64,000 nucleotides of DNA from assembly GCF_014203125.1 (NCBI RefSeq), contig NZ_JACHIH010000007.1, forward strand, positions 1-64,000, written 5' to 3'. Below, in pieces: positions 49,881 to 59,255 of the stretch; position 1 is the first letter of the stretch, and every line of letters starts with the position of its first letter. This DNA comes from Rhodopseudomonas rhenobacensis (GTDB lineage Bacteria > Pseudomonadota > Alphaproteobacteria > Rhizobiales > Xanthobacteraceae). Below the pieces are notes generated by a model. That model did no database searches. It saw only the letters and a list, made by a program, of their open reading frames with translations, and was not told where the DNA came from. The position numbers were made by a program, and so were the translations under genes.

Positions 49881-51014
49881 ATGACGCCATCAGATGGTTC
49901 GAAAGGTCACGGTCGCGGCGCGTCCGAAAAGCGTGAACGGTCGTTGTCGCGTCGCCGCCTGCTCGGCTTCGCCGGCGTATTCGGTGCCGCTGTTCCATTT
50001 GGGGGGCTGAAAAGCGCGAACGCGGTTTCCCTTGTTGTCAGGCCCACGGCGTTCGATCCGTTTCGGTATGCGCCGGTTTGCCGGGTCTCCGACACCACGG
50101 CCCTGGACGGCCCGCCTCGCCAGATCCGGTTTGCCTATAACGGCACCGGAGTCTGCACGGCCGCGGTGCCGGTAGCGCAGCATCGCGGCTACTTCACGAA
50201 GCACAATCTGGAGGTGGAGTTTGTCAAGCTCGCCGGTTCGACCGACCAGATGCTGCAGGCGCTCGCCACCGACAAAGCCGACGTCGGCGCCAGCATGCTG
50301 CTGAACTGGCTGAAGCCACTGGAGCAGGGCATCGACGTCAAGTTGACCACGGGGCTGCACGGTGGCTGCACCCGGCTGTTCGCCGGCAAGAATTCCGGCT
50401 TCACCGATATCAGCAAGCTGAAAGGGCAGACGATCGGCGTTTCCAGCATCTCCGGCAGCCCGCGCAATTTCTTCGCGAGCCTGTTGGCGCAAAGCGACGT
50501 CAATCCGGAAACCGAGGTGCAGTGGCGTGAGTTTCCTGCCGACCTGCTGCCGGTCGCCCTGCAGCGCGGTGAGATCCAGGCGATCGCCGATTCCGATCCG
50601 ACAGCGTGGCTGACACTCAAGCGGAGCAACGGCGAGTTAGTCGAGATTTCGTCCAATCTGGTGGGAGACTACGCGACGCTGTCGTGCTGCACGCTCGGCG
50701 TCCGCACCGCGCTGTGGAACCAAGATCCGGCGGTGGTCGCGGCGCTGACCCATGCCATTCGCGACGCGGCGGCCCACGTCGCGAGCCAGCCCGAGGATGC
50801 GGCGGAGGTGTTCTCGCAATATGCGCCGAAGGTGCCGGTGGCCGATCTCGCCGCGATGTTGCGTAGCCACACTCACGGTCACCACCCGATCGGCGATACG
50901 TTGCGGAAGGAAGTGATCAAGATCACCAGCGATCTGAAGCGGGCATCTATCATCAAACCTGGCACCGATCCGGTGAAACTCGCCAATCGCGTAGTCGTCG
51001 ACGTCGCCGGTTGA
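49881..51014 (+). CDS. Tat-exported NitT/TauT-type substrate-binding protein 1 (orphan)
   Basis: This 377-residue protein starts with a twin-arginine signal (SLSRRRLLGFAGVFGAAVPF). The mature domain is of the SsuA/NMT1 type: IRFAYNGTGVCTAAVPVAQH, VKLAGSTDQMLQALATDKAD, KLKGQTIGVSSISGSPRNFF. It is a paralogue of the protein at 52567. No permease or ATPase is nearby, so it must work with a remote transporter or act as a sensor or scavenger. Tat export suggests it folds in the cytoplasm, perhaps with a bound cofactor or metal. Confidence 0.82.
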   Translation: MTPSDGSKGHGRGASEKRERSLSRRRLLGFAGVFGAAVPFGGLKSANAVSLVVRPTAFDPFRYAPVCRVSDTTALDGPPRQIRFAYNGTGVCTAAVPVAQHRGYFTKHNLEVEFVKLAGSTDQMLQALATDKADVGASMLLNWLKPLEQGIDVKLTTGLHGGCTRLFAGKNSGFTDISKLKGQTIGVSSISGSPRNFFASLLAQSDVNPETEVQWREFPADLLPVALQRGEIQAIADSDPTAWLTLKRSNGELVEISSNLVGDYATLSCCTLGVRTALWNQDPAVVAALTHAIRDAAAHVASQPEDAAEVFSQYAPKVPVADLAAMLRSHTHGHHPIGDTLRKEVIKITSDLKRASIIKPGTDPVKLANRVVVDVAG

Positions 51015-51173
51015 TTGCCTGCTGGCGTGGCCGCGTTGCGGCCTTCGCAAGCCGTACGGTGGATCTCCAAGGCGCCCGGTTGTCGTTGTGCGGCGCGTTT
51101 GCCAGGCGCGGTCGCAACCAAGGCGACGAGGCATGAAAGCCCGCGTGGATGGGCAAGGGATCGGCGGGTGCGG

Positions 51174-52358
51174 ATGAAGGTTGCAGGCGGACGCCATGGC
51201 ATACCAACTCTCCTCACTCTGCTGACTACTCTGCTGAGGGCGGCCGTTGTGCGCCTGAATGCGATCGTGGGCTGCGGTGTGATCGGCTTGGTGCCGATCG
51301 CGCAAGCCGGACCGGCGACCGGCTATATCGAGCGCTACGTGTTCGTGCCATCCGCCGTCTCCCCGATCGTCACTTTGATCGACACCGACACGGATCAAAT
51401 CTCCGGGACGTTGCAGCTCGAATACGTGCCGGGTCAGGTCGAGGTCAGTCGTGAATTGACCAAACTGATCGCTACCGAAGGCCGCTCCGCGATGACGGTG
51501 CTCGGTGTGTTCGGCGGGCCTCCGAACCAGATTGCGCTGCCCAACGCCGCGCAGCGGCTCGTACTGGGAGCCCGCGGACGCGTGGTCGCAGCGATTGATC
51601 CGACGGCTGGCGCGATTGCATTGGTGGATCTCGTCAGCGAACGGGTGACGGCTTCGATCACCGGCCTGCCGCCGTTACGGGACGTGATTTTCGGCAATGA
51701 CGACAGTACGATCTATGTTGTGGCCAAGGGCGGAGGCGGGATCGGCGTGATCGATGCGGTGACCGGTCGGCAGCTTCGGCAGATTGTCGCGGGGGCACCG
51801 CCTGGGACGGATATTGGTACGCTGACGCGGTTGCCGGGCGACCGCCGCCTGTTGTTGCAGCCGCAGGGTGGTGGCTCGATCGATGTTCTTGATCTTGGGC
51901 TCGAACGGACGATCGACCGGATCGACGTCACGGTGGGGGCTGGCCCGGCGGTGCCGTCAGGCACCGGCACAGTCTTGATGATACCCGATGGATTGCGGCA
52001 GACGCTTGTTGTTCGGAGCGAGCATTTCCCCGCGCCTGTGACGTTGCGCGGCGCGGCTGGCGTCACCGGGACCTACAGTGCCTGGCTCGACAGTGTGGGG
52101 TTCGTCGCCAGCGCGGCGCGGCGGCAACTGTTGGTCTATGATCTCGACCGGCCGGCTCTGGCGAAGGAAATTACGTTGCCCGGCGTGCCGGTGCGCGGCG
52201 CGGTGACGGTCGACAGCCGAAAGCTCTATCTGCCGTTGTCGGATCCGCCGAAGCTGCTGGTCGTCGATGGGAAGACCCAACAGGTGGTCGCGACCATCGA
52301 TCTGCCGAGCCAACCGCTCGTCGCGATCGTGGCCGGCGGCTGGGGGGTGTGCCACTGA
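51174..52358 (+). CDS. Secreted YncE-like beta-propeller protein
   Basis: The ATG at 51174 gives a long hydrophobic signal (LLTLLTTLLRAAVVRLNAIV, cut near AQAGPA) and a mature part built of repeated blades: VTLIDTDTDQISGTLQLEYV, IALVDLVSERVTASITGLPP, IGVIDAVTGRQLRQIVAG, IDVLDLGLERTIDRIDVTVG and LLVVDGKTQQVVATIDLPSQ. This is a YncE/YVTN-type propeller of about 394 residues in total. It lies between two paralogous orphan binding proteins, so it may share their substrate or assist them at the cell surface. Function unknown. Confidence 0.72.
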   Translation: MKVAGGRHGIPTLLTLLTTLLRAAVVRLNAIVGCGVIGLVPIAQAGPATGYIERYVFVPSAVSPIVTLIDTDTDQISGTLQLEYVPGQVEVSRELTKLIATEGRSAMTVLGVFGGPPNQIALPNAAQRLVLGARGRVVAAIDPTAGAIALVDLVSERVTASITGLPPLRDVIFGNDDSTIYVVAKGGGGIGVIDAVTGRQLRQIVAGAPPGTDIGTLTRLPGDRRLLLQPQGGGSIDVLDLGLERTIDRIDVTVGAGPAVPSGTGTVLMIPDGLRQTLVVRSEHFPAPVTLRGAAGVTGTYSAWLDSVGFVASAARRQLLVYDLDRPALAKEITLPGVPVRGAVTVDSRKLYLPLSDPPKLLVVDGKTQQVVATIDLPSQPLVAIVAGGWGVCH

Positions 52359-52566
52359 CAAAGTCGTCCGGAGCCGAGCGCCCTCGAATTGCTGGTTACG
52401 ACACGACGCATCGTGGCGCGGTGATGCGGCACGCATGGAAGCTTCGATGAAGGCGAGTGCGGTGCTGTCTGAATCTCCGAATCTCCGCAGATTCGAAAAC
52501 AACTACCATCGCGTCTGTGCTTAGCTCCGATCATCGCGGCCCACGATACAGCCGGAAGGGCGACAT

Positions 52567-53592
52567 ATGACTGATCGAAATGCTGATGCAAGGCAACGCG
52601 TGAGCCGATCGGAGGTCTCGCGCCGCGCGGTGTTGCGGGCAACAGCCGGCGCGGCGCTGGCAGCTCCGTTTGGCTTGGTGCGGCCGGCGCGCGCGCAGGA
52701 TGCCAAGGTCTTGAAGCTTGCCTGGATGCCGATTGCGCTCTGCCATATTGGGGTCCCCGTCGCGTTGCACCGTGGATTCTTCGATAAGTACAATCTCAAG
52801 GTCGAGACCATCAATTGGGCCGGATCGACCGACCTGCTGTTGCAATCGTTGTCCTCCGGCAATGCGGACTTCGCCATCGGCATGGCGCTGCGCTGGATCA
52901 AGCCGTTGGAGACCGGTTTCGACGTCAAGTTGACGGGCGCCACCCATGGCGGCTGCATGAACATCCTAGCGCCCGCGGGGTCCGGATTGACCAATCTGCA
53001 AACGCTGCGCGGCAAGCGGATCGGGGTCGGCGATATCGCCGGCGTCGATCGCAATTTCTTCGCCATTGCGCTGGCGAAGCGCGGTGTCGACCCGGTCAAG
53101 GAAGTCGAATGGCGGCAGTTTCCGCCGGACCTGCTCGGCGTGGCGATCGAGAAGGGCGATGTCGATGCGGTCAGCACCAGCGACCCGCTCGCCTTCAAGC
53201 TAAAGCGTACGCATCATCTGGTCGAGGTATTCAGCAATGTAGTTGAAGAATACGCCGATCGCGCCTGCTGCGTGGTCGGCGTACGCGGCAGCCTCTATCG
53301 CGACGACCGGCCCACCGCCGTTGCCGCGACCAAGGCGTTGATCGAAGCGACGCAATGGGCGCAGGACAACCCTGACGAGGCGGCGGTGGCCTACGCGCCT
53401 TATGCCCCGAAGGAAAATCCGGCGGATCTCGGCCGCATGTTGCGGTCGTTGACCAACAACCGGCATCCGACCGGTGAGGAGTTCAAAAACGAGATCATCA
53501 CCTACGCCGAAGAGCTGAAAGTGGTCGAGGTGATGAAACGCACGACGGACACGAAAAAATTCGCCGACCGCGTGGTCGTCAACATCGATTGA
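52567..53592 (+). CDS. Tat-exported NitT/TauT-type substrate-binding protein 2 (orphan)
   Basis: This is a 341-residue paralogue of the protein at 49881-51014. The signal has the twin arginines in EVSRRAVLRATAGAALAAPF, cut near ARAQD. The core reads LKLAWMPIALCHIGVPVALH, NWAGSTDLLLQSLSSGNADF, LRGKRIGVGDIAGVDRNFF, and EYADRACCVVGVRGSLY. CHIGVPVA and the CC pair align with Cys residues in the sister. No transporter membrane part is close. It probably binds an organic sulfur or nitrogen compound. Confidence 0.82.
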   Translation: MTDRNADARQRVSRSEVSRRAVLRATAGAALAAPFGLVRPARAQDAKVLKLAWMPIALCHIGVPVALHRGFFDKYNLKVETINWAGSTDLLLQSLSSGNADFAIGMALRWIKPLETGFDVKLTGATHGGCMNILAPAGSGLTNLQTLRGKRIGVGDIAGVDRNFFAIALAKRGVDPVKEVEWRQFPPDLLGVAIEKGDVDAVSTSDPLAFKLKRTHHLVEVFSNVVEEYADRACCVVGVRGSLYRDDRPTAVAATKALIEATQWAQDNPDEAAVAYAPYAPKENPADLGRMLRSLTNNRHPTGEEFKNEIITYAEELKVVEVMKRTTDTKKFADRVVVNID

Positions 53593-54009
53593 GTTCGCCT
53601 TCGCCGCAACGACGCGTGGAGCCATCGCGGGTGGCGCCGACCACGCCGGTCGATAAGCGCCGCAGCCATGTGGTCGGGTGGGCGTTTCGGCTCCACATCG
53701 ACTAGCTTGCCACGCGCGTGACGGCTGCTTCGCGCGCAGGTTTGAAGGCGCTCCCGCAAGCGCGGAGCGGTTGGAGGTCGCATAGATGAAGCATCGTTTG
53801 CTCTCTGCGCGCGACAAGGCTGGGAAGTCGGCATCCACAATCAGCAACCTCAACACCATCTCTGCCGTCTACGAGTGGCTGATCCACGAAAAGACCGTGG
53901 ACATTTGCCAATCCGATCGCCTCGCTTCGGAAGCGCGGCCGTTGGCCAGTAGATTCGGATCGAGGCCAAGTTTGAGCCGAAATGTTCGTTCACGGTCTCG
54001 AGTTGGACG

Positions 54010-54180
54010 TTGATCGCCGAAGGGGTGGAGACGGAAGTCCAGCGGTGCTTCCTTGTTTCGGAGCGGATCGACCAGTTGCAGGGCTATCTGAACGGCCAGC
54101 CGCTGCCGATCGAGCATTGGGCGGCGGCGGTCGGCCTGCCTGACGTCACCGGAGTGCCGGCGCGAGCCGCGTGGGTCTGA
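54010..54180 (+). pseudogene. C-terminal remnant of an EAL-domain (cyclic-di-GMP phosphodiesterase) gene
   Basis: The frame from 54010 reads LIAEGVETEVQRCFLVSERI, DQLQGYLNGQPLPIEHWAAA and ends at a TGA. LIAEGVETExQ and DxxQGYLxGxPLP are the last two conserved motifs of EAL domains. No start codon or upstream EAL motif is in frame, so only about 56 residues remain. It is a relic without function. Confidence 0.7.
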
Positions 54181-54467
54181 CCTTCGCCGCGGTGCCTCTG
54201 AGTGACAGCCGCATTTTGCTGCGGGTCACTCTCCGACGAAAACCACCGCTGCCGCAAGAGCGGCTTTGGAGAGCAGCGACGGCTGCTCCGGGCTAGATGT
54301 TGCCTGTGGAGATCGTCGCTCTTGGTGCAAAACGGTCGTCGTTGATAGACAGCGTAGATAATCATTGCGGCACGACTAAGCACGACCTCTGCGTCGCCGA
54401 TGCGGAGTCATGCCGAGGTATTGGCTCGTCTTATGGTCCGTATAAGTCAATGAAAGACTTGATGTAT

Positions 54468-54494
54468 TTGACTTGGCGAGGGAGTAAATATACT
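54468..54494 (+). promoter_or_regulatory. Candidate promoter upstream of tonB
   Basis: TTGACT at 54468-54473 and TATACT at 54489-54494 with a 15-bp spacer lie about 270 bp before the tonB start. The spacer is short, so activity is uncertain. Confidence 0.3.
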
Positions 54495-54761
54495 ATTCGA
54501 AGATGATAGCAGCGATTACCAACTGGTCCGTCGCGAATCCGGACCCAAGTCGCCGGGGCCCCTGATGGCAGTTGTTCTTTGCGACCGATACCGCGACCGG
54601 GCTTCGTTCCGGGAGGCTTGCTACTGCGAGGCTTGCGACGGCGAGAGTGATGTTACGACCGCGTGGGCAATCAGGCGGCGCTTCGATCGAAGACGTCGTG
54701 CAACACGACGAACGCCCGGCGGTCGCCGCCGCGTCATTTGTCGCGATGGGTTGGTCCGGCT

Positions 54762-55505
54762 ATGAACCAAGCGATGCGGTCACCCGCGGCCGAGGCGCTG
54801 GTGCCGCCACCGCCAGAATTTCGCGCCATTACTGAGACGTTGTTCGACACAGCGCCGTCGCGTCAACCGTATTCGCTCATTGCGCTGGGCGTGAGCCTGT
54901 ATGTTCTCACGCTGCTGGCGCTCCTGGCCGTCGATTTCAGCGCGCCGCCGATGACGCTCGAAGCCCCGATGGAGATGATCTACGACGAGCCGCCGCAGCC
55001 CGAGCAGCAAGCCGAGCCGGCGCAACCGGAGCAACCGCCGGAGCCTGCAGCGGCCAAACCGGAGAAGCTGCCGGAACCGGTTGTGGAGCAGGCCGCTCCG
55101 GAAAAGCCGCCGGAGGTCAAGCCCGAACCGCCCAAGCCGGAACCGAAGCGGGTCGAGCCCCGACCGAACAAGCCGAAACCGCAGCCGGCGCAACACGCAG
55201 CCCAGCATACCGAGGGGGCGGTGCCCTCGGATTATGCCAACGCGATCTATCAGAGGATCAACAGGGTCGCGGGCGGCAGCTTGCCGCGTGGCGCGCTGGC
55301 GTCGGGGCAGTCGATCCGTATCAGCTATGTGATCGTGATCGGCGCCTCCGGCGAGCTGCACTCCAAATCGGTCTCGGCCTCGGGCAACGCGGCGCTCGAT
55401 CAGGCCGTTTCGCAGGTGCTGGCACGCTCAGCGCCATTTCCGGCGCCGCCCAATCTGGGGGCGCGCTCATACAGGATATCGGGCGCCATCGTCTATCGCC
55501 CGTAA
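54762..55505 (+). CDS. tonB: TonB energy-transducing protein
   Basis: The 247-residue protein passes energy from ExbB/ExbD to outer-membrane receptors. It has one N-terminal membrane helix (LIALGVSLYVLTLLALLAVD), a long Pro/Glu/Lys-rich periplasmic linker (PEQPPEPAAAKPEKLPEP), and a C-terminal TonB domain with ISYVIVIGASGELHSKSV and ALDQAVSQVLARSAPFPAPP. The ATG at 54762 is used; the upstream frame is not coding-like. exbB and exbD follow, and a TonB-dependent receptor lies 3 kb downstream. Confidence 0.85.
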   Translation: MNQAMRSPAAEALVPPPPEFRAITETLFDTAPSRQPYSLIALGVSLYVLTLLALLAVDFSAPPMTLEAPMEMIYDEPPQPEQQAEPAQPEQPPEPAAAKPEKLPEPVVEQAAPEKPPEVKPEPPKPEPKRVEPRPNKPKPQPAQHAAQHTEGAVPSDYANAIYQRINRVAGGSLPRGALASGQSIRISYVIVIGASGELHSKSVSASGNAALDQAVSQVLARSAPFPAPPNLGARSYRISGAIVYRP

Positions 55506-55541
55506 TCGCTTCGACGCCAACATCTCGTGAAAGGGAACGGC

Positions 55542-56285
55542 ATGGCTGAATCTGCTATTTCTTCCGGGGGCACCGCGGGTGCCATCCACATTGCGACGCC
55601 GCTGGAATTGTTCGTCCAGGCCGACACCATCGTCAAACTGGTGATCGTCATCCTGATCCTGGCGTCGGCCTGGAGCTGGGGAATCATTGTGGCCAAGTCG
55701 GTTCGCTTGGGCGCGCTCGATCGCACCGCCGAGCGTCTGCTGAAGAGTTTGACGAAGGGCGTGTCGACTTCGGAGTTGTCGGAGGAATTTCTGAAGGTCA
55801 AAGCCGACGATCCGCTGCGCATCGTGTATCAGGCCATGGTCGACGAAAACGCCAGCTCCGCGGAGTTGCGCCGCAACGTCGGCCAGCAGGAAAGCCTGCT
55901 GGAGCGCGTCCACCGGGTCGCGCAGCTCGCCAGCGGTAACGCGCTCGACGGCTTGCGAACCGGCCTGCAGGGGCTGGCGACGATCGGCTCGATTGCGCCG
56001 TTTGTCGGGCTGTTCGGCACCGTCTGGGGGATCATGAACAGCTTTCAGGGCATCGCCGCCAGCAACAACACCAGCCTTGCCGTCGTCGCCCCCGGCATCG
56101 CGGAAAGCCTGTTCGCGACCGCGCTGGGTCTTGCCGCGGCGATTCCCGCCGTGGTGTTCTACAATCGCATCGGCGGCGCGATCGGCAAATACAGCAAGCG
56201 ACTGACGACGTTCATCGGCATTTACGAGGTCGAGTTGTCCCGCCAACTCGCGAAGGGAGAGGCACATGGCCGCCGGGCTGCGTAA
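55542..56285 (+). CDS. exbB: ExbB/TolQ/MotA-family proton channel subunit
   Basis: This 247-residue inner-membrane protein has three membrane helices: around ADTIVKLVIVILILASAWSW, then IGSIAPFVGLFGTVWGIMNS, then ALGLAAAIPAVVFYNRIG. The GLFGTVWG motif and the Thr/Pro-containing third helix form the proton path with ExbD. AAGGGAA precedes the ATG at 55542. It overlaps exbD by 20 bp. Confidence 0.9.
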   Translation: MAESAISSGGTAGAIHIATPLELFVQADTIVKLVIVILILASAWSWGIIVAKSVRLGALDRTAERLLKSLTKGVSTSELSEEFLKVKADDPLRIVYQAMVDENASSAELRRNVGQQESLLERVHRVAQLASGNALDGLRTGLQGLATIGSIAPFVGLFGTVWGIMNSFQGIAASNNTSLAVVAPGIAESLFATALGLAAAIPAVVFYNRIGGAIGKYSKRLTTFIGIYEVELSRQLAKGEAHGRRAA

Positions 56286-56736
56286 ACACGACGACGATTA
56301 CGACGACCAGCCGATCAGCGATATCAATGTGACGCCGCTGGTCGACGTCATGCTGGTGCTGCTGATCGTGTTCATGGTGGCGGCGCCGCTGATGGCCGCC
56401 GGTGTTCCGGTCGATCTGCCGAAAACCCAGGCCAAATCACTCAACGACCAGAAGCCGCCGCTCGCGGTGAGCGTCGACGGCGCCAGCAAATACTACATCG
56501 GATCGAGCGAGGTTGCGGCCGATCAGCTGCTGCCGACGCTGCTGAACTACGCCGAAAACGAACTCGACCGGCGCATTCACGTCCGCGCCGACAAGAACCT
56601 GCCGTATCGCGCGGTGCTGGAAGTGATGGGGCAGATCAATGCCGCGGGGTTCACCAAGGTGGCGCTGGTTTCGGAGGCGGCCCAAGGCGCCAACACGACC
56701 AATGGTCTTGCGTCACCCGAGGTGCGGCACAATTAG
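56266..56736 (+). CDS. exbD: ExbD/TolR-family protein
   Basis: The 156-residue protein has a cytoplasmic start, then ISDINVTPLVDVMLVLLIVF with the conserved Asp in the membrane helix that carries protons, then a periplasmic domain (ADQLLPTLLNYAENELDRRI, VLEVMGQINAAGFTKVALVS). It completes the TonB-ExbB-ExbD energising complex. It converges on the radical SAM gene 28 bp away. Confidence 0.92.
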   Translation: MAAGLRKHDDDYDDQPISDINVTPLVDVMLVLLIVFMVAAPLMAAGVPVDLPKTQAKSLNDQKPPLAVSVDGASKYYIGSSEVAADQLLPTLLNYAENELDRRIHVRADKNLPYRAVLEVMGQINAAGFTKVALVSEAAQGANTTNGLASPEVRHN

Positions 56737-56764
56737 CCGAGGTTTTGCGCGGTGCGCGACGCGA

Positions 56765-58033
56765 TCAGCGGCCGATGGCAAGTCCCCAGCCGGCGCCGCT
56801 GAAATTTTCGCTGCGGGCGCCGTGGCAGCGCTTAAATTTCAAGCCGCTACCGCAGGGGCAGGGCGCGTTGACGCCGACCTTGGCGCCCGCCGGCGGCGGT
56901 TGCAGCAGCGTCGCGAGGCGCCGCATCGGCGCCTCGACGTGTCGGAAGAACGCTCCGTATCCCTCGCAGAGATAGTTCAGCGGCGCACCGCCTTCGGGTG
57001 CGGTGACGAAGCGGTTCTTCGGACACTCGCCCTGACAGGCGGCGCGCACGTCGCAGGCCCGGCACTTCGGCGGCAGCGCGTCCCGCTTGTCGAGGCCGAA
57101 CCCCGCTAAGTCGGCGCTCGCGGCGAGATCCGCCAAGGGCGTCACCAGCAGATTGCCGAGGCGATGTTGGGCGTCGACAAAATGGTCGCACATGAAGACG
57201 TCGCCGCCATGCTCCAGCACCAGAGCGTGGCCGCAGGTGGCGGCGAAGGTGCAGACGGGCGAGGGCGCGCCAATTTGCGCGGCTAACGCGGCCTCGAAGA
57301 TCTGCACCGAGACCCGGCCGACGTCGCGCCTTAACCATTCGTCGAAGATCGCGATCAGGAAATGCCCCCAGGCGATCGGCGCGACCGACCGGCTGCTGAC
57401 GTCGCCGAATGCCGTCCGTTCGACAACCGGGATGAACTGGAGAAAACGCGCGCCGGCTTCGTCGCGCAGGAAGCGATAGACCTCGAGCGGCCGCTCCTGG
57501 TTGGCCGCATTGACGGTCGCCAGAACGTTGAACTCGACGCGATGCCGCGCCAGCAACGCGATGCCGCGCATCACCTTGCTGAATGTGCCGTGCCCGGCCT
57601 TGTCGCGGCGATAGCGGTCGTGGCAGTTTGCCGGTCCGTCGAGGCTGATGCCGACTAGAAACTCCTCGTCGCGCAAGAACGCACACCAGGCGTCGTCGAG
57701 CAGCACGCCGTTGGTCTGCAGACTGTTGTGCACCACCTGATGCGGTCGGCGAAACCGCCGCTGCAGGGCCAGCGCGCGGCGATAGAAGCCGAGCCCCGCC
57801 AGCGTCGGTTCGCCGCCCTGCCAGAGGAACACCGCCTTCGGCCCGGCCTGCGCCAGATATTGCCGCGTATAGGCCTCCAGCACGTCGTCGGACATCCGGA
57901 ACGAACTGCCGGGGTAGAGCTCGGTCTTGCTACGGAAGAAGCAGTATTCGCAGGCGAGGTTGCAGGAGGCACCGGTCGGCTTGGCCATCAGTTGAACGCC
58001 GGCGCGCCGCGCCGGATCGGCCCCCCGGCTCAT
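56765..58033 (-). CDS. Anaerobic sulfatase-maturating radical SAM enzyme with SEC-C tail
   Basis: This 422-residue enzyme converts the active-site Cys of a sulfatase to formylglycine. The radical SAM motif is CNLACEYC (C24, C28, C31), followed by FLWQGGEPTLAG. A SPASM-type region has CTFAATCGHALVLEHGGDVF, MCDHFV, and CRACDVRAACQGECPKNRF, binding extra [4Fe-4S] clusters. The end is a SEC-C zinc motif, PCPCGSGLKFKRCHG, which is unusual for this family. Its ATG overlaps the stop of the MFS gene. It surely serves the choline sulfatase encoded at the head of the operon. Confidence 0.88.
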   Translation of the reverse strand: MSRGADPARRAGVQLMAKPTGASCNLACEYCFFRSKTELYPGSSFRMSDDVLEAYTRQYLAQAGPKAVFLWQGGEPTLAGLGFYRRALALQRRFRRPHQVVHNSLQTNGVLLDDAWCAFLRDEEFLVGISLDGPANCHDRYRRDKAGHGTFSKVMRGIALLARHRVEFNVLATVNAANQERPLEVYRFLRDEAGARFLQFIPVVERTAFGDVSSRSVAPIAWGHFLIAIFDEWLRRDVGRVSVQIFEAALAAQIGAPSPVCTFAATCGHALVLEHGGDVFMCDHFVDAQHRLGNLLVTPLADLAASADLAGFGLDKRDALPPKCRACDVRAACQGECPKNRFVTAPEGGAPLNYLCEGYGAFFRHVEAPMRRLATLLQPPPAGAKVGVNAPCPCGSGLKFKRCHGARSENFSGAGWGLAIGR

Positions 58034-59253
58034 GCGGGGACCCGGCGCGCCCTCGCGGCGCGATCGAGCGGCAGTCCGACGGCGAGAAACAGCGCCGCGG
58101 CGGCCGCGCAGCACGCAAGGCCGAGCCAGCCGATCGCCGAATAATTGCCGGCATCGCCCGCGGCGCCGGCCAGCACGGATCCTGCGGCCTGCGACAAGAG
58201 CCAGGTGGCGGTGCATAGCGTCGGCAGCCGCCCGATCGGATCGAGCGCGCAGGCCGCGCCGATCAGAGCCGGATAGGCCAGGAACCACAGCACGTAGTTG
58301 GCGACGAAAGCGATCGAAAAGGCCTGCGCGTCGGGCGGGGCGGCCTGAACCAAGCAGGCGACGCCGCTCGCCAGCAGGAACAGCAGCGCGGGAAGTGTTC
58401 GGCCGAGCCGCGCGCCGAGCAGGCCGCCGCCGATGCAGGCGGCAAAGCCCAACAGATTGCTGAGACTGGTCAGATAGCCGAATTGCGCCCGACCGATCCC
58501 CGCCGCCAGGCCGATACGCTCGGTAAACGGCCAGATCGCCAGCGAGCCGAAAGTGAACAGCGCCGTCGCAGCCAGCATCGGCAGCGCATGGCGCAGTTTC
58601 GGCCAGGGCCGCCGGTGCGGCGCGCACCGCGGCGCCGGGCTGCTATCCGGCGCACCAGACGGCTGCAGCATCATGAACGGGATCAACACCAGCACGAAGG
58701 CGCCCAGCGCCAGAAACATCGCAGGCCTGCCGCCGAACCCGCCGGCGCTGGGCAGCGCGACGCCCATGGCCGCAAACAGCGCGGTCTGCATCGCCATCGC
58801 AAAGGAGATCGCCTGGTCCGGGGAGGCGGTGCGGGCGGCGAAGACATTCACCGCGGTGTTGAGCAGGCCGAACCCTGTGCCGGTCGCGACCCGCAGCAAC
58901 ACCAGCACGGCGTAGCTGTCGACCACGGCGGATAGCAGCTGGCCGATCGCGGCGAGCAGCGCCGCGCCGCCGGCCAAAGCGGGCAGCGACAGCCGGCCGG
59001 CGCGGGGCGCCAGCACGAACATCGCGGCCGCATAGGCGAGCATCTCGGTCATGCTCCAGATGCCCATTCGGGTGGCGGAGAAGTGCAGATCCTCGATCAG
59101 GCCGCCGACCACGAACGGCCCCAGCGAATTCATGCTGTGCGCCGCCGCGTCGACCGCGCCGATCGCCAGCCAGTCGCGCGGCCGGATCCGGATAGCCGGC
59201 CGCAACGCCGATTCCGAGCGGAGACCGGCAGAGGGCTGCGCCGCTTCGGTCAT
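58030..59253 (-). CDS. MFS transporter of the choline-sulfatase operon
   Basis: The 407-residue protein has about twelve hydrophobic segments and the major-facilitator layout with a central basic loop (APRCAPHRRPWPKLRHAL). It starts 2 bp after the receptor gene and overlaps the radical SAM gene, so all four genes form one transcript. Import of choline sulfate or of the released choline is the likely role; direction and substrate are inference. Confidence 0.82.
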   Translation of the reverse strand: MTEAAQPSAGLRSESALRPAIRIRPRDWLAIGAVDAAAHSMNSLGPFVVGGLIEDLHFSATRMGIWSMTEMLAYAAAMFVLAPRAGRLSLPALAGGAALLAAIGQLLSAVVDSYAVLVLLRVATGTGFGLLNTAVNVFAARTASPDQAISFAMAMQTALFAAMGVALPSAGGFGGRPAMFLALGAFVLVLIPFMMLQPSGAPDSSPAPRCAPHRRPWPKLRHALPMLAATALFTFGSLAIWPFTERIGLAAGIGRAQFGYLTSLSNLLGFAACIGGGLLGARLGRTLPALLFLLASGVACLVQAAPPDAQAFSIAFVANYVLWFLAYPALIGAACALDPIGRLPTLCTATWLLSQAAGSVLAGAAGDAGNYSAIGWLGLACCAAAAALFLAVGLPLDRAARARRVPA

Positions 59254-59255
59254 GC

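Larger units (their letters stand above)
53593..54761. other. Decayed intergenic region before tonB
   Basis: This is nearly 1.2 kb without an intact gene. It holds the EAL-domain remnant at 54010-54180, a weak reading at 53786-54013, and a more AT-rich part near 54340-54510 with a candidate promoter. It looks like a site of past rearrangement. Confidence 0.45.
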
